NCBI GenBank assembly: GCA_017462915.1
Contig: JAFTQG010000018.1
Coordinates: forward strand, 1 to 64,000
DNA: 64,000 nucleotides
Direction of reading: 5' to 3'
Origin: Prevotella sp.
GTDB lineage: Bacteria; Bacteroidota; Bacteroidia; Bacteroidales; Bacteroidaceae
Shown: piece after piece, positions 50,924 through 59,732 of the stretch
Layout: the number at the start of each line of letters is the position of its first letter
Numbering within the stretch: the stretch's first letter is position 1
Position numbers and translations under genes: made by a program
The notes under the pieces: generated by a model
Databases searched by the model: none
The model's input: the letters and a program-made list of their open reading frames with translations, nothing else
What the model was told of the DNA's origin: nothing

Positions 50924-51997
50924 ATGAAAAGCCTTACTATCCTTGCGGCAACAATCATGCTGATGCTCGCCGCCTCATGTGCAGCTCCCGACAAGCCTGC
51001 GGCTCAGGTTCATGAAGAGATGAACTCCGTGTACTACTGGAAGACCGTCTTCCGCCTCGACAAGGCAGACCGTGCGTTTATCATGCGCCACAGGATAAGA
51101 CGGATATACCTGCGCATGTTTGATGTCTCGGAGGATGTCTGCGCACAGGTTGCGGAAGAGAGAGCCGTGCCCAATGCCTCGGTAAGGATAGGCGACGAGG
51201 AGTACCGCCTGCTGAAGGATACGCTGAAGGCTATGGAGTTCGTCCCCGTGGTCTATATCACTCTCGACGCCCTGAAGACCATGGAGGGACAGGAGGCTGT
51301 CATCGCATCGCATATCGTGGAAAGGACGGACAACATGTGCCGGTACAACGGATTGCCCAATGTCCGGGAGCTCCAGCTCGACTGCGATTGGACGGCCTCT
51401 ACGGAGACGCTGTTCTTCCGTCTCTGCAAGGCGGTGAAAGGAGACATCGCAAGGCGGAAACTGCCATGGAAAGTCAGTTCGACGATACGTCTTCACCAGC
51501 TTTCGCGCAAAGCTCCTCCTGTAGACCGCGGAGTGCTGATGGCATACAATACAGGCAACTTCAAAGACCCTGATGCCGCAAACTCCATCATCGATGCCGC
51601 GGATGTGGAGCCTTATCTCAAGCATCTGCCGTCATATCCGCTCCATCTCGATGTGGCTTATCCTGCATACTCCTGGATGCTGCTCTTCCGCAACCGTCAG
51701 TTCATCGGACTGCTTGACGGCCTTGACCTTACAGACACCGAGCAGTTCTCCTCCGCAGGAAGGAAAGTCTTCATCGCCAAGAAGGATATCCCGTACCGCA
51801 ACATGATAATACGCCAGGGAGACATGATACGCGCGGAGACCTCCTCCTACCGCGACATATCAGCAGTGAAAGCCTTGATTGAGCCGCGTCTCGCGGGACA
51901 CAGGCACTCCAGCATAATCTATCATCTCGACTCGCAGAATCTCTCAAAATACTCTTCACATGAAATCCACCACATCCTTTCTGCTGCAGACCGTTAG
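50924..51997 (+). CDS. Lipoprotein, unknown
   Basis: 357 residues from ATG 50924. Lipobox AASC in TILAATIMLMLAASCAAPDK. The mature part has a barrel-like alternation (RIRRIYLRMFDVSED; FVPVVYITLDAL; NVRELQLDCDWTASTETLF; RGVLMAYNTGNF; LHLDVAYPAYSWMLLF) suggesting a glycosidase-like TIM fold, but no family is named. It overlaps the next gene by 38 nt. Confidence 0.7.
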   Translation: MKSLTILAATIMLMLAASCAAPDKPAAQVHEEMNSVYYWKTVFRLDKADRAFIMRHRIRRIYLRMFDVSEDVCAQVAEERAVPNASVRIGDEEYRLLKDTLKAMEFVPVVYITLDALKTMEGQEAVIASHIVERTDNMCRYNGLPNVRELQLDCDWTASTETLFFRLCKAVKGDIARRKLPWKVSSTIRLHQLSRKAPPVDRGVLMAYNTGNFKDPDAANSIIDAADVEPYLKHLPSYPLHLDVAYPAYSWMLLFRNRQFIGLLDGLDLTDTEQFSSAGRKVFIAKKDIPYRNMIIRQGDMIRAETSSYRDISAVKALIEPRLAGHRHSSIIYHLDSQNLSKYSSHEIHHILSAADR

Positions 51998-54089
51998 TGC
52001 CGTGCTCCTCGTTTGTGCCGCAATGCCTGTACAGGCCTGCGGACCTTATCCGCCTATTATCCCTACTCCCGCCTTCTTCTCCCTGTCTGCGCCTCGCGAC
52101 CACTCAGGTTTTGAGAGGACGGAGAATCTGAAGCTGTGGCAGTCGCTCACCTCCCGTGACATTCCGCTCGAGGATATAAAGGAGGCTGTCTATCGGGACT
52201 CCAAGGGGCAGTTCCGCAGACGTGTCGCCTGCAGTGGCGCGGAGAAAGGAAATCTGTTCTACACCTTCCTGAGAAACTCAGGTGACGGCGAGCTAATAGA
52301 CTTCCTGCTGACAGCCAAGGAACTTGAAGAGAGGCGTGACAAGATGCTCTCCCCGTGGTATTACCCTCGGGACAGGGAGCGCACAGAGGAGACAGGCGAC
52401 TTCGACCATATAATAAATGTGTGCCGTGCTTACAGAGGCAAGCGGCTGGCAGACCGCTATGCGCTCCAGGTCGTCAGGGCATTGTTCGCCTCCCGAAGGT
52501 ATGCCGCCTGCGTAGAGTATGCCGATTCGGCGTTCGCCCATGTTGCAGACGACAATCTCATGAAACGCATGGCGCGGAGATACGTGGCAGGATGCTGGAG
52601 CCGCCTCGGCGATACGGAGCGTGCCGATGCTTTCTTCGCGGAGGCCGGCGACATCTGGTCTGTCTCGGGAAGCGACCCTGCCGGATACATGGCAGCCCGT
52701 AATCCTGCCGCTCCACAGCTGATGGAGTACATCCGGTGCAACGCCTCTGACACGGTGTTCATGCGAAGGATGGCGTCTGTGGCAAAGGGACTTCTGAAAG
52801 ACCGCAGGGTAAAGAGCAAGGGCGACTGGCACTTCCTGCTCGCCTATGTCAGCAACGAGTATGAGCGCAAGCCGGCACAGGCACGGACACATATACTCCG
52901 CGCCATGCGGCAGGCGTTCTCCTCCACAGAGTTCCGCGACCTGGCAAGGGCATACAAGATGAAGCTGGATGCCCGTACTGGCAACTCGCAGACTCTTCTC
53001 GCAGACCTGAAATGGATGGAAGGCAAGGCCGGTCTCCTCAATCCTGATGCTTATGAATGGACAAGACGGTGCCGCAATGTCATCTATGCCGACTGGGTGC
53101 CGCAGCTGTGGAGTCGCCATGACTATGCCAAGGCCATCCTGCTGTGTGCCTACGCCGACAATCTCGAACCGCAAAGGTATGATGAGTGGGGATACGGCCA
53201 CAGACGCGGCAGGCACTCTCTCTCCGTGACAATCGACGACAGGCGTGAGGGAAGCGGACGCACGAAAGGCATAGACTACGGCAGTCTCTCGTTCCAGATG
53301 ATGGGCAGCCTCTCGTCGTCACAGCTTGCGGCGGCATACAGGAAGATAAAGGGCCACAGCCCGCTCTTCGCCTTCCTGCGCAGGAAAGCCTGTACAGACA
53401 GCGACTATTACAACGAACTGATAGGGACTCTCGCCTTGCGCGAGGAAAACTACAGACGGGCAGAGAGGTATCTCGCGCGCGTCAGCAAGGATTATCTGCT
53501 CGAGATGAATGTCAACAGGTGCGGATACTTGTCGCGCGACGCCTTCACTGCTTACCCTACACGCTGGTATACAGACTCTTATAACGGCGAGACATGGAGA
53601 TATGAGTGTGCCGTCGCAAACCATAGCAGCACTTCCGCTCCTTATGCCAAACTGGAGTTCGCCCGCAAGATGCGTGCCTACGGCTACGCCATGAGACATG
53701 GCCGCACATCCGACGAGCGCGGCATAGCCAGGCTGGCGTATGCCATAGGAAGGAGAAACTCCTTCGAGGAGTGCTGGGCTCTGACACAATACTGGCGCGG
53801 AGAGTATATCGGGCTCTTCTCTCCTATTCTCGAATACTGGGACGAGGATTTCGCCGAGGCAGAATATTCTTTCCTCTATGACTACAGGAAGAGCGGCAGG
53901 CCGGAAGCCACGGAGGCTCTCTACAAGAGGGAGTGTGACGCCGCGCTTGCCATGCTTGTGGGCGACGAGGCCCGGGCGAAGGCGCAGTATATGCTGGGAA
54001 ACATGAAGACGGTCGTCAAACGCTACGGCAACACGGCTGTTGCACGGAAGATAAAGACCTCGTGCGACAACTGGAGGTCATGGCTTTGA
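51960..54089 (+). CDS. Large exported helical-repeat protein, unknown
   Basis: 709 residues. Signal peptide MKSTTSFLLQTVSAVLLVCAAMPVQA, then CGPYPPIIPTPAFFSL. The rest is helical with TPR-like units (ALQVVRALFASRRYAACVEYADSAFAHV; YVAGCWSRLGDTERADAFFAEAGDIW; TLALREENYRRAERYLARVSKDYL). The start overlaps the lipoprotein gene in another frame, so the two are translated from one mRNA and may act together at the outer membrane. Confidence 0.75.
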   Translation: MKSTTSFLLQTVSAVLLVCAAMPVQACGPYPPIIPTPAFFSLSAPRDHSGFERTENLKLWQSLTSRDIPLEDIKEAVYRDSKGQFRRRVACSGAEKGNLFYTFLRNSGDGELIDFLLTAKELEERRDKMLSPWYYPRDRERTEETGDFDHIINVCRAYRGKRLADRYALQVVRALFASRRYAACVEYADSAFAHVADDNLMKRMARRYVAGCWSRLGDTERADAFFAEAGDIWSVSGSDPAGYMAARNPAAPQLMEYIRCNASDTVFMRRMASVAKGLLKDRRVKSKGDWHFLLAYVSNEYERKPAQARTHILRAMRQAFSSTEFRDLARAYKMKLDARTGNSQTLLADLKWMEGKAGLLNPDAYEWTRRCRNVIYADWVPQLWSRHDYAKAILLCAYADNLEPQRYDEWGYGHRRGRHSLSVTIDDRREGSGRTKGIDYGSLSFQMMGSLSSSQLAAAYRKIKGHSPLFAFLRRKACTDSDYYNELIGTLALREENYRRAERYLARVSKDYLLEMNVNRCGYLSRDAFTAYPTRWYTDSYNGETWRYECAVANHSSTSAPYAKLEFARKMRAYGYAMRHGRTSDERGIARLAYAIGRRNSFEECWALTQYWRGEYIGLFSPILEYWDEDFAEAEYSFLYDYRKSGRPEATEALYKRECDAALAMLVGDEARAKAQYMLGNMKTVVKRYGNTAVARKIKTSCDNWRSWL

Positions 54090-54142
54090 CGATGGTGTCG
54101 CGACCTTATTATAAATAAGTAATAATGAAATAAAGAAAAGAA

Positions 54143-54820
54143 ATGGAATGGTCAGTGTATTTAGTGATAGCATTAGGTGTCTTCTGTATGCACATAATAT
54201 TTGGCTGGGGAAGCAGTGACAAGAAACAAGAGGAACATACGGAGCCTCCTCAGCTGGACCTGTCGCAAGTGGAGGAAGAAATATCACAAGCAGAGGAAGA
54301 AATGTCGCAAGAGCAGGAGTTATTGCAAGTGGAGCAGGAGACACGTGACACGATGCTCCAGATACTCCGCGACATAGGATGTCAGCCTGTCGTGGACGAG
54401 GATGGGGACGTCGCTGTATATTACCAGGGAGCGTACTTTGACATAATCTTTTATGGAAGATATGCAAATGTATGGCAGGTTGCTTGGGATGTAATTGAGA
54501 CTGATGGGTTTAAGTGTGCGTGGCTGTACGAGGCTGTCAATGCGGCTAACCACGACTATGGCCCGACAGTAGTGGTCGATGTCCGCGATGACGGCAAGGC
54601 ACTTGTCAGTTCACTCTGTCCTGTCATGCTTCATCCTGCCAATCCGGAGAATGCAGTTTATGTACGGACTGTCTTTGAGATGTTCTTCAAGAAGAAGGAG
54701 GGCGTACGTGCGCACTTTGCGAAGATATACATGAGAGAGAATGGGGAGGGAACGTCCGGCAGTAAGGGCTGCCCTCCCTTTATCTTAATGCCAAAGAGTC
54801 AGAAGGAAATACCGTCGTGA
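54143..54820 (+). CDS. Membrane-anchored YbjN-like protein
   Basis: 225 residues. A membrane segment at 5-22 (VYLVIALGVFCMHIIFGW), a Glu/Gln-rich coiled coil (40-75), then an alpha/beta domain (DIGCQPVVDEDGDVAVYYQGAYFDIIFYG; VVVDVRDDGKALVSSLCPVML) resembling the YbjN/type III secretion chaperone fold. Function unknown. It stands alone between the previous lipoprotein operon and a converging gene. Confidence 0.6.
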   Translation: MEWSVYLVIALGVFCMHIIFGWGSSDKKQEEHTEPPQLDLSQVEEEISQAEEEMSQEQELLQVEQETRDTMLQILRDIGCQPVVDEDGDVAVYYQGAYFDIIFYGRYANVWQVAWDVIETDGFKCAWLYEAVNAANHDYGPTVVVDVRDDGKALVSSLCPVMLHPANPENAVYVRTVFEMFFKKKEGVRAHFAKIYMRENGEGTSGSKGCPPFILMPKSQKEIPS

Positions 54821-54827
54821 CGGCTGC

Positions 54828-54860
54828 CACCTCATAACCTCATAACCTCACAACCGCCCG
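54828..54860. repeat. C/A repeat arm only
   Basis: CCTCATAA and CCTCACAA 8-nt units between convergent genes. No G/T arm or core. Confidence 0.6.
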
Positions 54861-55637
54861 TCACATCCTTGCCGTGACGGGATTGCGGATGCCCTTCATG
54901 CTTTTCAGGAACGCCTTGGCGGTGCCGAAATTGAGGTTCATGTCAAGGCGTATGGGGATATGGTTCTTGTCGTCGGTGACGAAGAAGCGCACGATTTCCT
55001 TCTCCTTCTTCCCCTCCGGCTCTATGTATGCCAGCTGTAGACATCTGTATTTCCTGCCGTCCTCCGCCTTTATGGTCTTCTTGCCGTAATATTTCAGTTT
55101 GCTGTTCTTCACGCCGCTGCCGTCGGCGATGGGGAAGACGATGGTGTAGCCCTTAGTCCAGCCCTCGGTGTTGTAGCTGCGCGCCTTGAGGAAGATGGAG
55201 AGCATGTCGTAGACAGGCTTCTTGAAGCTGTGCTGCTGTTGCAGGCGTTCGCCGTGGGAGGTCAGTTCGCGCATGGTGACATGCACGCCGTTGTCGTAGC
55301 TGTAGAGGAGTTCGTCGACATAGTATCTCTTCCCTTCGCTCGCCCCTTTGCGGTAATAGAGAGGCAGACACTCGGGCGTGGTGTAGCAGAGGAGCGTGTC
55401 TCTCATGCGGAAGTAGCGGTCTATCTTCTGACTGCTGCGTGTCGTCAGTGCGCAGCGGAAGGCTTTCCGTCCCTGATATTCGCGCTCATGGATAGTCATT
55501 GTCGCCGTTCCGGCGTTGAGCCAGATGAACTGCCAGTTGAAATACATCTTGTATTCCAGCGTCTCTCCTCCCTGGAAGGCCTGTGCGCGGCCGAGGAGGG
55601 TGGTGAGGAGCAGCAGGAGTGTGAGTGTGATTCGCAT
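54861..55637 (-). CDS. DUF3108 exported protein
   Basis: 258 residues. Signal peptide MRITLTLLLLLTTLLGRAQA, then FQGGETLEYKMYFNWQFIWLNAGTATMTI, which is the start of DUF3108, a periplasmic beta-barrel-like domain of unknown role. YYGKKTIKAEDGRKYRCLQLAYIEPEGKKEKEIVRFFVTDDKNHIPIRL fits the family end. Nothing unusual apart from the repeat-filled leader. Confidence 0.82.
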   Translation of the reverse strand: MRITLTLLLLLTTLLGRAQAFQGGETLEYKMYFNWQFIWLNAGTATMTIHEREYQGRKAFRCALTTRSSQKIDRYFRMRDTLLCYTTPECLPLYYRKGASEGKRYYVDELLYSYDNGVHVTMRELTSHGERLQQQHSFKKPVYDMLSIFLKARSYNTEGWTKGYTIVFPIADGSGVKNSKLKYYGKKTIKAEDGRKYRCLQLAYIEPEGKKEKEIVRFFVTDDKNHIPIRLDMNLNFGTAKAFLKSMKGIRNPVTARM

Positions 55638-55756
55638 TGTGGTGGTTGTATACGGTTATGCGGTTGGGCGGTGATAGCCTGAATAGCCGATATAGCCGGA
55701 ATAGAAGCTATAGAGGCTATAATATTTATAGAGGCTAATTCCGTCTGTCACGGCTA
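55638..55756. repeat. Composite intergenic element
   Basis: G/T arm 55638-55670, then 9-nt core 55671-55756 with many CTATAGAGG-type units; the last core units encode part of the next gene's stop region. Confidence 0.75.
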
Positions 55757-56791
55757 TCTCTTGCGCACCATAATCATTATCGTGGAGAGCGCGAACTGGC
55801 GCTCGGAGATATAGACATATCCGCCGTGTCCGTTGTCCTTGCCCCACGAGTTCTTCATGATGAAATACCGCCGTCCTTTGTGGTCGTGGCCTGTACCGAT
55901 GATTGCCATGCAGTGGTCGTCGGTGAGCCTGTGGCTCTCGAACAGCCGCTGGCGCTGGCGTTGCAAGGCAGCGGTAGCATTGGATTCAGGAAACTCTCCT
56001 GCCTCCTTTCCCTCACGGAGGAAAGCCATGGAGCCCTCCCACGCTACGGGATGCCCGTCGCGGAGGCTCTTGACGGTCATCGACAGCAGTTCGCCCAAAG
56101 GGATGTTCATAGCCTCGTGGCGCTGTCTGTTGTCGGGAATCTCTACGGCAAAAGGCTTACGGAAAGGATGGTGTGTGAAGGAAGTGTATGCCTTCCAGTC
56201 GCCCGGCAGGCAGAGGCTGTGGGCGAACTCCTGCGGAGTGTATTCCATGCCGAACATGAAGACGTTGCGCGGAGCCGGCCCGAGGGTGCTGTCGAGGGCG
56301 TCGTCCATGGCGCGGCGGAGCTGTTCCAGTCCTTTGCGGTGTCGGGAGAAGGTGTAAGACAGTGCCTCAGCCCTTCTCGCTGCGGAGCGCGACGGCGATG
56401 GTTCTGCAGGGCGGTAGGCGTCCCACGCCACTATGCCGTATCGCTCGAGGAGGCGCATGGCCTCGGGCAGTGTGCCGCGGAGCGACACTCTCCGTCCCGA
56501 GAGGTATCTGTCTGTGGCCTGTTCCTCGAGGGAGCGGCGTGCCAGCCACAGCGGCGAGAGCGTCACGGAGTCGCCCTCGGCGAGGCGGTCGGTCTCTATC
56601 GTGGCGAGCATGGCGTATATCCAGCACAGTTCGCTGTCCCCCTGATTGCGTACTGGTGTCGTGGGCAGGAGGATGTCTGCGGTGACGGTGAGGGAGTCCC
56701 TGCTGTCACCGTTGCCGGAAAACGGACACTCGCGCCTGCCGCAGGCGGCAAGCACGAGTGTAGCCAGTATGTAGAGGGTGATGGGTTTCAT
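55754..56791 (-). CDS. C1-family cysteine peptidase lipoprotein
   Basis: 345 residues. Lipobox LAAC in LYILATLVLAACGRRE. Papain/bleomycin-hydrolase-type catalytic residues: TTPVRNQGDSELCWIYAMLATIE (Gln and Cys, near residue 55), DDHCMAIIGTGHDHKG (His) and FIMKNSWGKDNGHGG (Asn). The spacing and the HCMAI segment resemble the C1B aminopeptidase group, though bleomycin hydrolases are cytosolic and longer. An exported peptidase is likely. Confidence 0.85.
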   Translation of the reverse strand: MKPITLYILATLVLAACGRRECPFSGNGDSRDSLTVTADILLPTTPVRNQGDSELCWIYAMLATIETDRLAEGDSVTLSPLWLARRSLEEQATDRYLSGRRVSLRGTLPEAMRLLERYGIVAWDAYRPAEPSPSRSAARRAEALSYTFSRHRKGLEQLRRAMDDALDSTLGPAPRNVFMFGMEYTPQEFAHSLCLPGDWKAYTSFTHHPFRKPFAVEIPDNRQRHEAMNIPLGELLSMTVKSLRDGHPVAWEGSMAFLREGKEAGEFPESNATAALQRQRQRLFESHRLTDDHCMAIIGTGHDHKGRRYFIMKNSWGKDNGHGGYVYISERQFALSTIMIMVRKR

Positions 56792-56900
56792 TGTTGTTTA
56801 GTGGTTTGGTCGTTTAGTGGTTTGGTTATGTGTTTTTGTGGTTTTGCCGCGCTGCATATAGCCAAACGACCAAACCACTAAACGACCAAACCACCAACCT
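56792..56900. repeat. Composite element without the 9-nt core
   Basis: G/T arm 56792-56840 (GTTTAGTGGTTTGG units) and C/A arm 56863-56897 (CCAAACGACCAAACC), separated by unrelated DNA with only one ATATAGCC unit. The arms still pair. Confidence 0.8.
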
Positions 56901-56901
56901 C

Positions 56902-58407
56902 CTACTTCACATACTCCGAGAAGTCCGTGAGATGCATGTCGCCCTTGCGCTGGAGCGTGTCGTGCATGGCGAAAGCCGCCGGCAGGCAGTGGTGTGTCTG
57001 TCCGCCCTGAGCTATCTTGAGATACTCGCGGAGCAGCGGACGGTAGTCAGGATGCGCACAGTTCTCGATTATCTCGTGTGCACGCTGCATTGGCGACTTT
57101 CCGCGGAGATCTGCCACGCCCTGCTCGGTGACGATGACATTGACGTCATGTTCCGTATGGTCGAGGTGAGAGCAGAACGGCACGATGGCAGAAATCACGC
57201 CGCCTTTCGCCGTCGAGGCGCAGGTGAAGATGGAGATGTAGGCGTTGCGCTCGAAATCGCCCGAGCCGCCTATGCCGTTCATCATCCTTGTGCCGGATAT
57301 GTGTGTGGAGTTGGCGTTGCCGAAGATGTCCACCTCTATGGCGGTGTTTATGGCGATCACTCCCAAGCGGCGGATGACCTCTGGCGAGTTGCTTATCTCT
57401 GAAGGGCGTAGCACGAGATGCTGCTTGAAGAAGTCAAGGTTGTCGTACACCTGCTTCAGACAGTCGTTGGTGACAGTCAGCGAGCATGTGGAGGCGTCCT
57501 TCACGCGACCTTCGAGGAGCATAGGGACGATGGCGTCCTGCAACACCTCGGTGTAGATGTTGAAGTCCGGGACGTTAGGGTCCTGTCCGAGAGCGGCGAG
57601 TATGGCGTTTGCCGTTGTGCCCACGCCCGACTGCAGCGGGAGAAACTCCGGCGGGATGATGCCGCGCTTCATGTCCTTCACGAGGAATTCCGCCACGTTG
57701 TGGCCTATCTGTGTCGTCACAGGGTCCTCGCCCTTGAAGCCGCGCGCCTCGTCAGGGATATTGCACTCCACCACGCCGACAATCTTCTTGGCGTCGATCT
57801 CTATGTAAGTCTTGCCTATGCGGTCCTTGACGGACGCTATCATGATAGGCTTGCGGTAAGGCGGGTCGAGAGGTTCGTAGACATCGTGGAGGAGTCCTGC
57901 CTCAGGATGGTGGAAGCTGTTGAGCTCCAGGATGACCTTGTCGGCGAGGCGTGCCACGGTAGGCGCGATGCCTCCTGCCGATGTGAGATAGGCCTTGCAT
58001 GTGGTCTCGCCCTCCTCGATGGCGCTGACCTCGAGTATCGCCACATCGACATTGCCCATGAATCCGTATCTCACCTCCTGAGCCATGTGGCTGAGGTGCA
58101 GGTCGTTGTAGCGTATCTCGCCGCAGTTGACACACTTGCGGAAGTCGCTGTTCGTGGTATACGGCGCACGGTAGCCGATAGCCTTGGCGAGAGAGAGGAC
58201 ACCGTCGGTGCTCTGTCCTGTCGATGCGCCGGTGAAGAGGTTCACCTTGAACTCGCGCCCTGCGGCATGTTCAGCCTCGGCAATGGCGGCAAGCTCCTTG
58301 GTGACAGCCTTCGGAGCCCCTGCCGGAGTGAAGCCGGAGAGCCCCAGTGTGTCACCGTTCTTGATAATCTGCGCTGCCTCTGCGGCAGTCAATCTTGTAT
58401 AAGCCAT
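56902..58407 (-). CDS. Succinate/acetate CoA-transferase
   Basis: 501 residues from ATG 58407. RLTAAEAAQIIKNGDTLGLSGFTPAGAPKAVTKELAAIAE at the start; YIEIDAKKIVGVVECNIPDEARGFKGEDPVTTQIGHNVAEFL; GIGGSGDFERNAYISIFTCASTAKGG and EHDVNVIVTEQGVADLRGKSPMQRAHEII. These match the succinyl-CoA:acetate CoA-transferase group (acetyl-CoA hydrolase/transferase family), which links succinate, acetate and propionate production in anaerobes. Long upstream frame is not coding. It is divergent from the next gene across a 15-bp inverted repeat. Confidence 0.9.
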   Translation of the reverse strand: MAYTRLTAAEAAQIIKNGDTLGLSGFTPAGAPKAVTKELAAIAEAEHAAGREFKVNLFTGASTGQSTDGVLSLAKAIGYRAPYTTNSDFRKCVNCGEIRYNDLHLSHMAQEVRYGFMGNVDVAILEVSAIEEGETTCKAYLTSAGGIAPTVARLADKVILELNSFHHPEAGLLHDVYEPLDPPYRKPIMIASVKDRIGKTYIEIDAKKIVGVVECNIPDEARGFKGEDPVTTQIGHNVAEFLVKDMKRGIIPPEFLPLQSGVGTTANAILAALGQDPNVPDFNIYTEVLQDAIVPMLLEGRVKDASTCSLTVTNDCLKQVYDNLDFFKQHLVLRPSEISNSPEVIRRLGVIAINTAIEVDIFGNANSTHISGTRMMNGIGGSGDFERNAYISIFTCASTAKGGVISAIVPFCSHLDHTEHDVNVIVTEQGVADLRGKSPMQRAHEIIENCAHPDYRPLLREYLKIAQGGQTHHCLPAAFAMHDTLQRKGDMHLTDFSEYVK

Positions 58408-58439
58408 GTCTTTATATGATGCGTTTTGTTTGAATTTTT

Positions 58440-58505
58440 GTGCAAAGTTACACAATTTTTTCCCAAACAATGAAATTTTCATATAGAAAATGTGTAACTT
58501 TGCAC
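58440..58505. promoter_or_regulatory. Divergent promoter region with 15-bp inverted repeat
   Basis: GTGCAAAGTTACACA (58440-58454) and TGTGTAACTTTGCAC (58491-58505) are exact inverted copies. Each contains a TAACTTTG -7 box, one facing each gene. A similar region lies at 59395-59455. Confidence 0.7.
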
Positions 58506-58530
58506 ATAATAGAATATAAAACATCTGTTT

Positions 58531-59355
58531 ATGAAACGTATCTACACACTCTTGCTGTCGCTCCTCGCCCTCTGTGCAGTGTATGCCCAGACCGACGGGG
58601 AGGAGGGCAGGAAAGGTGAGGTGAAGGGTACGCCTTTCATGGGACTGATAAAGGATGAGGCGGCGTATCTCGGTGTGCACGTGAGAGTTATGAACCGCAT
58701 TGGTGCCCTTATGAGCAGCCGCATGTATGCGCAGGCAGTGGAGGCGATAGACTCTTTCCGCAAGGAGTCGAGGGATGTCTGGGGAAGAGAGATGCCGGAG
58801 TATATGCTTATCTGCAGGGGAGACGCCCTGGCGCATATGGACAGGTGGGCCGAGACGGTAGAGACCTTGGACGAATGCCTGCGCCTCGGCAATCCGAAGA
58901 GCGACGCCGACCTGTTCTTCATCTATGACCTGAAAGGCTTTGCGCAGGTGGAGATGAAAGAGTACCGGCAGGCGGCGAAGTCGTACAAGAGTGCCATGAC
59001 GCATTCCATGAAGATGGACGTCATGGGAGACGTGGCGGATGCCTGCTGCAACATGGCCTATTGCTACATGCTTATGGACAGGACGTTGATGGCGCAGACC
59101 TTCTACGAGCGAGGGCTGGACACGTTCATGGACTATTTCCATACATCATACGCCTATCTGCTGAAGCATGAGCTGCAAGTGTCCGACAGATACAGGCGAC
59201 GGCATAAGTCCAAATTCGCCGACCATCTTTACGGAATGGCTTTGCTTGAAGAGAAAAACGGGAACAGGAAAGCTATGAGGAAATATCTCAGGATGTCCGC
59301 AAACTGCGGAAGCGAGCTGGCGCAGAGAGAATACAGACGACTGTACGGAGACTGA
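58531..59355 (+). CDS. Exported TPR-type protein, unknown
   Basis: 274 residues. Signal peptide MKRIYTLLLSLLALCAVYAQ, then helical repeats: SSRMYAQAVEAIDSFRKESRD, ICRGDALAHMDRWAETVETLDECLRLG, YDLKGFAQVEMKEYRQAAKSYKSAMTHS, CCNMAYCYMLMDRTLMAQTFYERGL. A periplasmic scaffold or binding protein is likely; no partner is evident. Confidence 0.75.
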   Translation: MKRIYTLLLSLLALCAVYAQTDGEEGRKGEVKGTPFMGLIKDEAAYLGVHVRVMNRIGALMSSRMYAQAVEAIDSFRKESRDVWGREMPEYMLICRGDALAHMDRWAETVETLDECLRLGNPKSDADLFFIYDLKGFAQVEMKEYRQAAKSYKSAMTHSMKMDVMGDVADACCNMAYCYMLMDRTLMAQTFYERGLDTFMDYFHTSYAYLLKHELQVSDRYRRRHKSKFADHLYGMALLEEKNGNRKAMRKYLRMSANCGSELAQREYRRLYGD

Positions 59356-59509
59356 GACCCGGTGTCTTCCCGCAATGTTTTTTTGCGTGAGGCGACACAT
59401 TTTTTCCCGAACAATGAGCTTTTTACAGAGAAATTATGTAACTTTGCACTTAATATATAATGTAGGCATCCGTCTGCACAGGCTGTGCCGCATGACGCCT
59501 GCCGTCCCG

Positions 59510-59595
59510 ACCGTGACCCTTCACCCGGCAGACCGTCACCCTTTACCATCTGAAAGGTGACCCTCCGCCACATGAAAGGTGACCCTCCGCGAGGA
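59510..59595. repeat. 22-nt-period GGTGACC array E
   Basis: Cores at 59512, 59534, 59556 and 59578 (CGTGACC, CGTCACC, GGTGACC, GGTGACC), exactly 22 nt apart, in the presumed cysS leader. Confidence 0.8.
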
Positions 59596-59619
59596 GACGG
59601 AAAGCCCCTTGCGGTCTCA

Positions 59620-59732
59620 GTCTATATAGTCATAATAGCCGTTATAGCCGGAATAGAAGCTATAGAGGCTATATCGGCTATTCCGGCTATCAACTCTAAA
59701 CCACCAAACCACTAAACCACCAAACAACCACC
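59620..59732. repeat. Composite element ending at the cysS start codon
   Basis: 9-nt core 59625-59692 with inverted halves, then C/A arm 59697-59732 (CCACCAAACCACTAAACC units) running straight into the ATG. No G/T arm. Confidence 0.85.

Larger units (their letters stand above)
59356..59732. other. Leader region of cysS
   Basis: Starts with a promoter-like block (59395-59455) similar to the one at 58440-58505 and ending TAACTTTG (59442-59449), then 22-nt array E (59510-59595), then a composite element (59620-59732) up to the cysS ATG. No gene. Confidence 0.6.

Noticed and set aside
58408-59142. Long upstream extension of the CoA-transferase frame
   Set aside because: It is antisense to the TPR gene and crosses the promoter region; the family start is at 58407.
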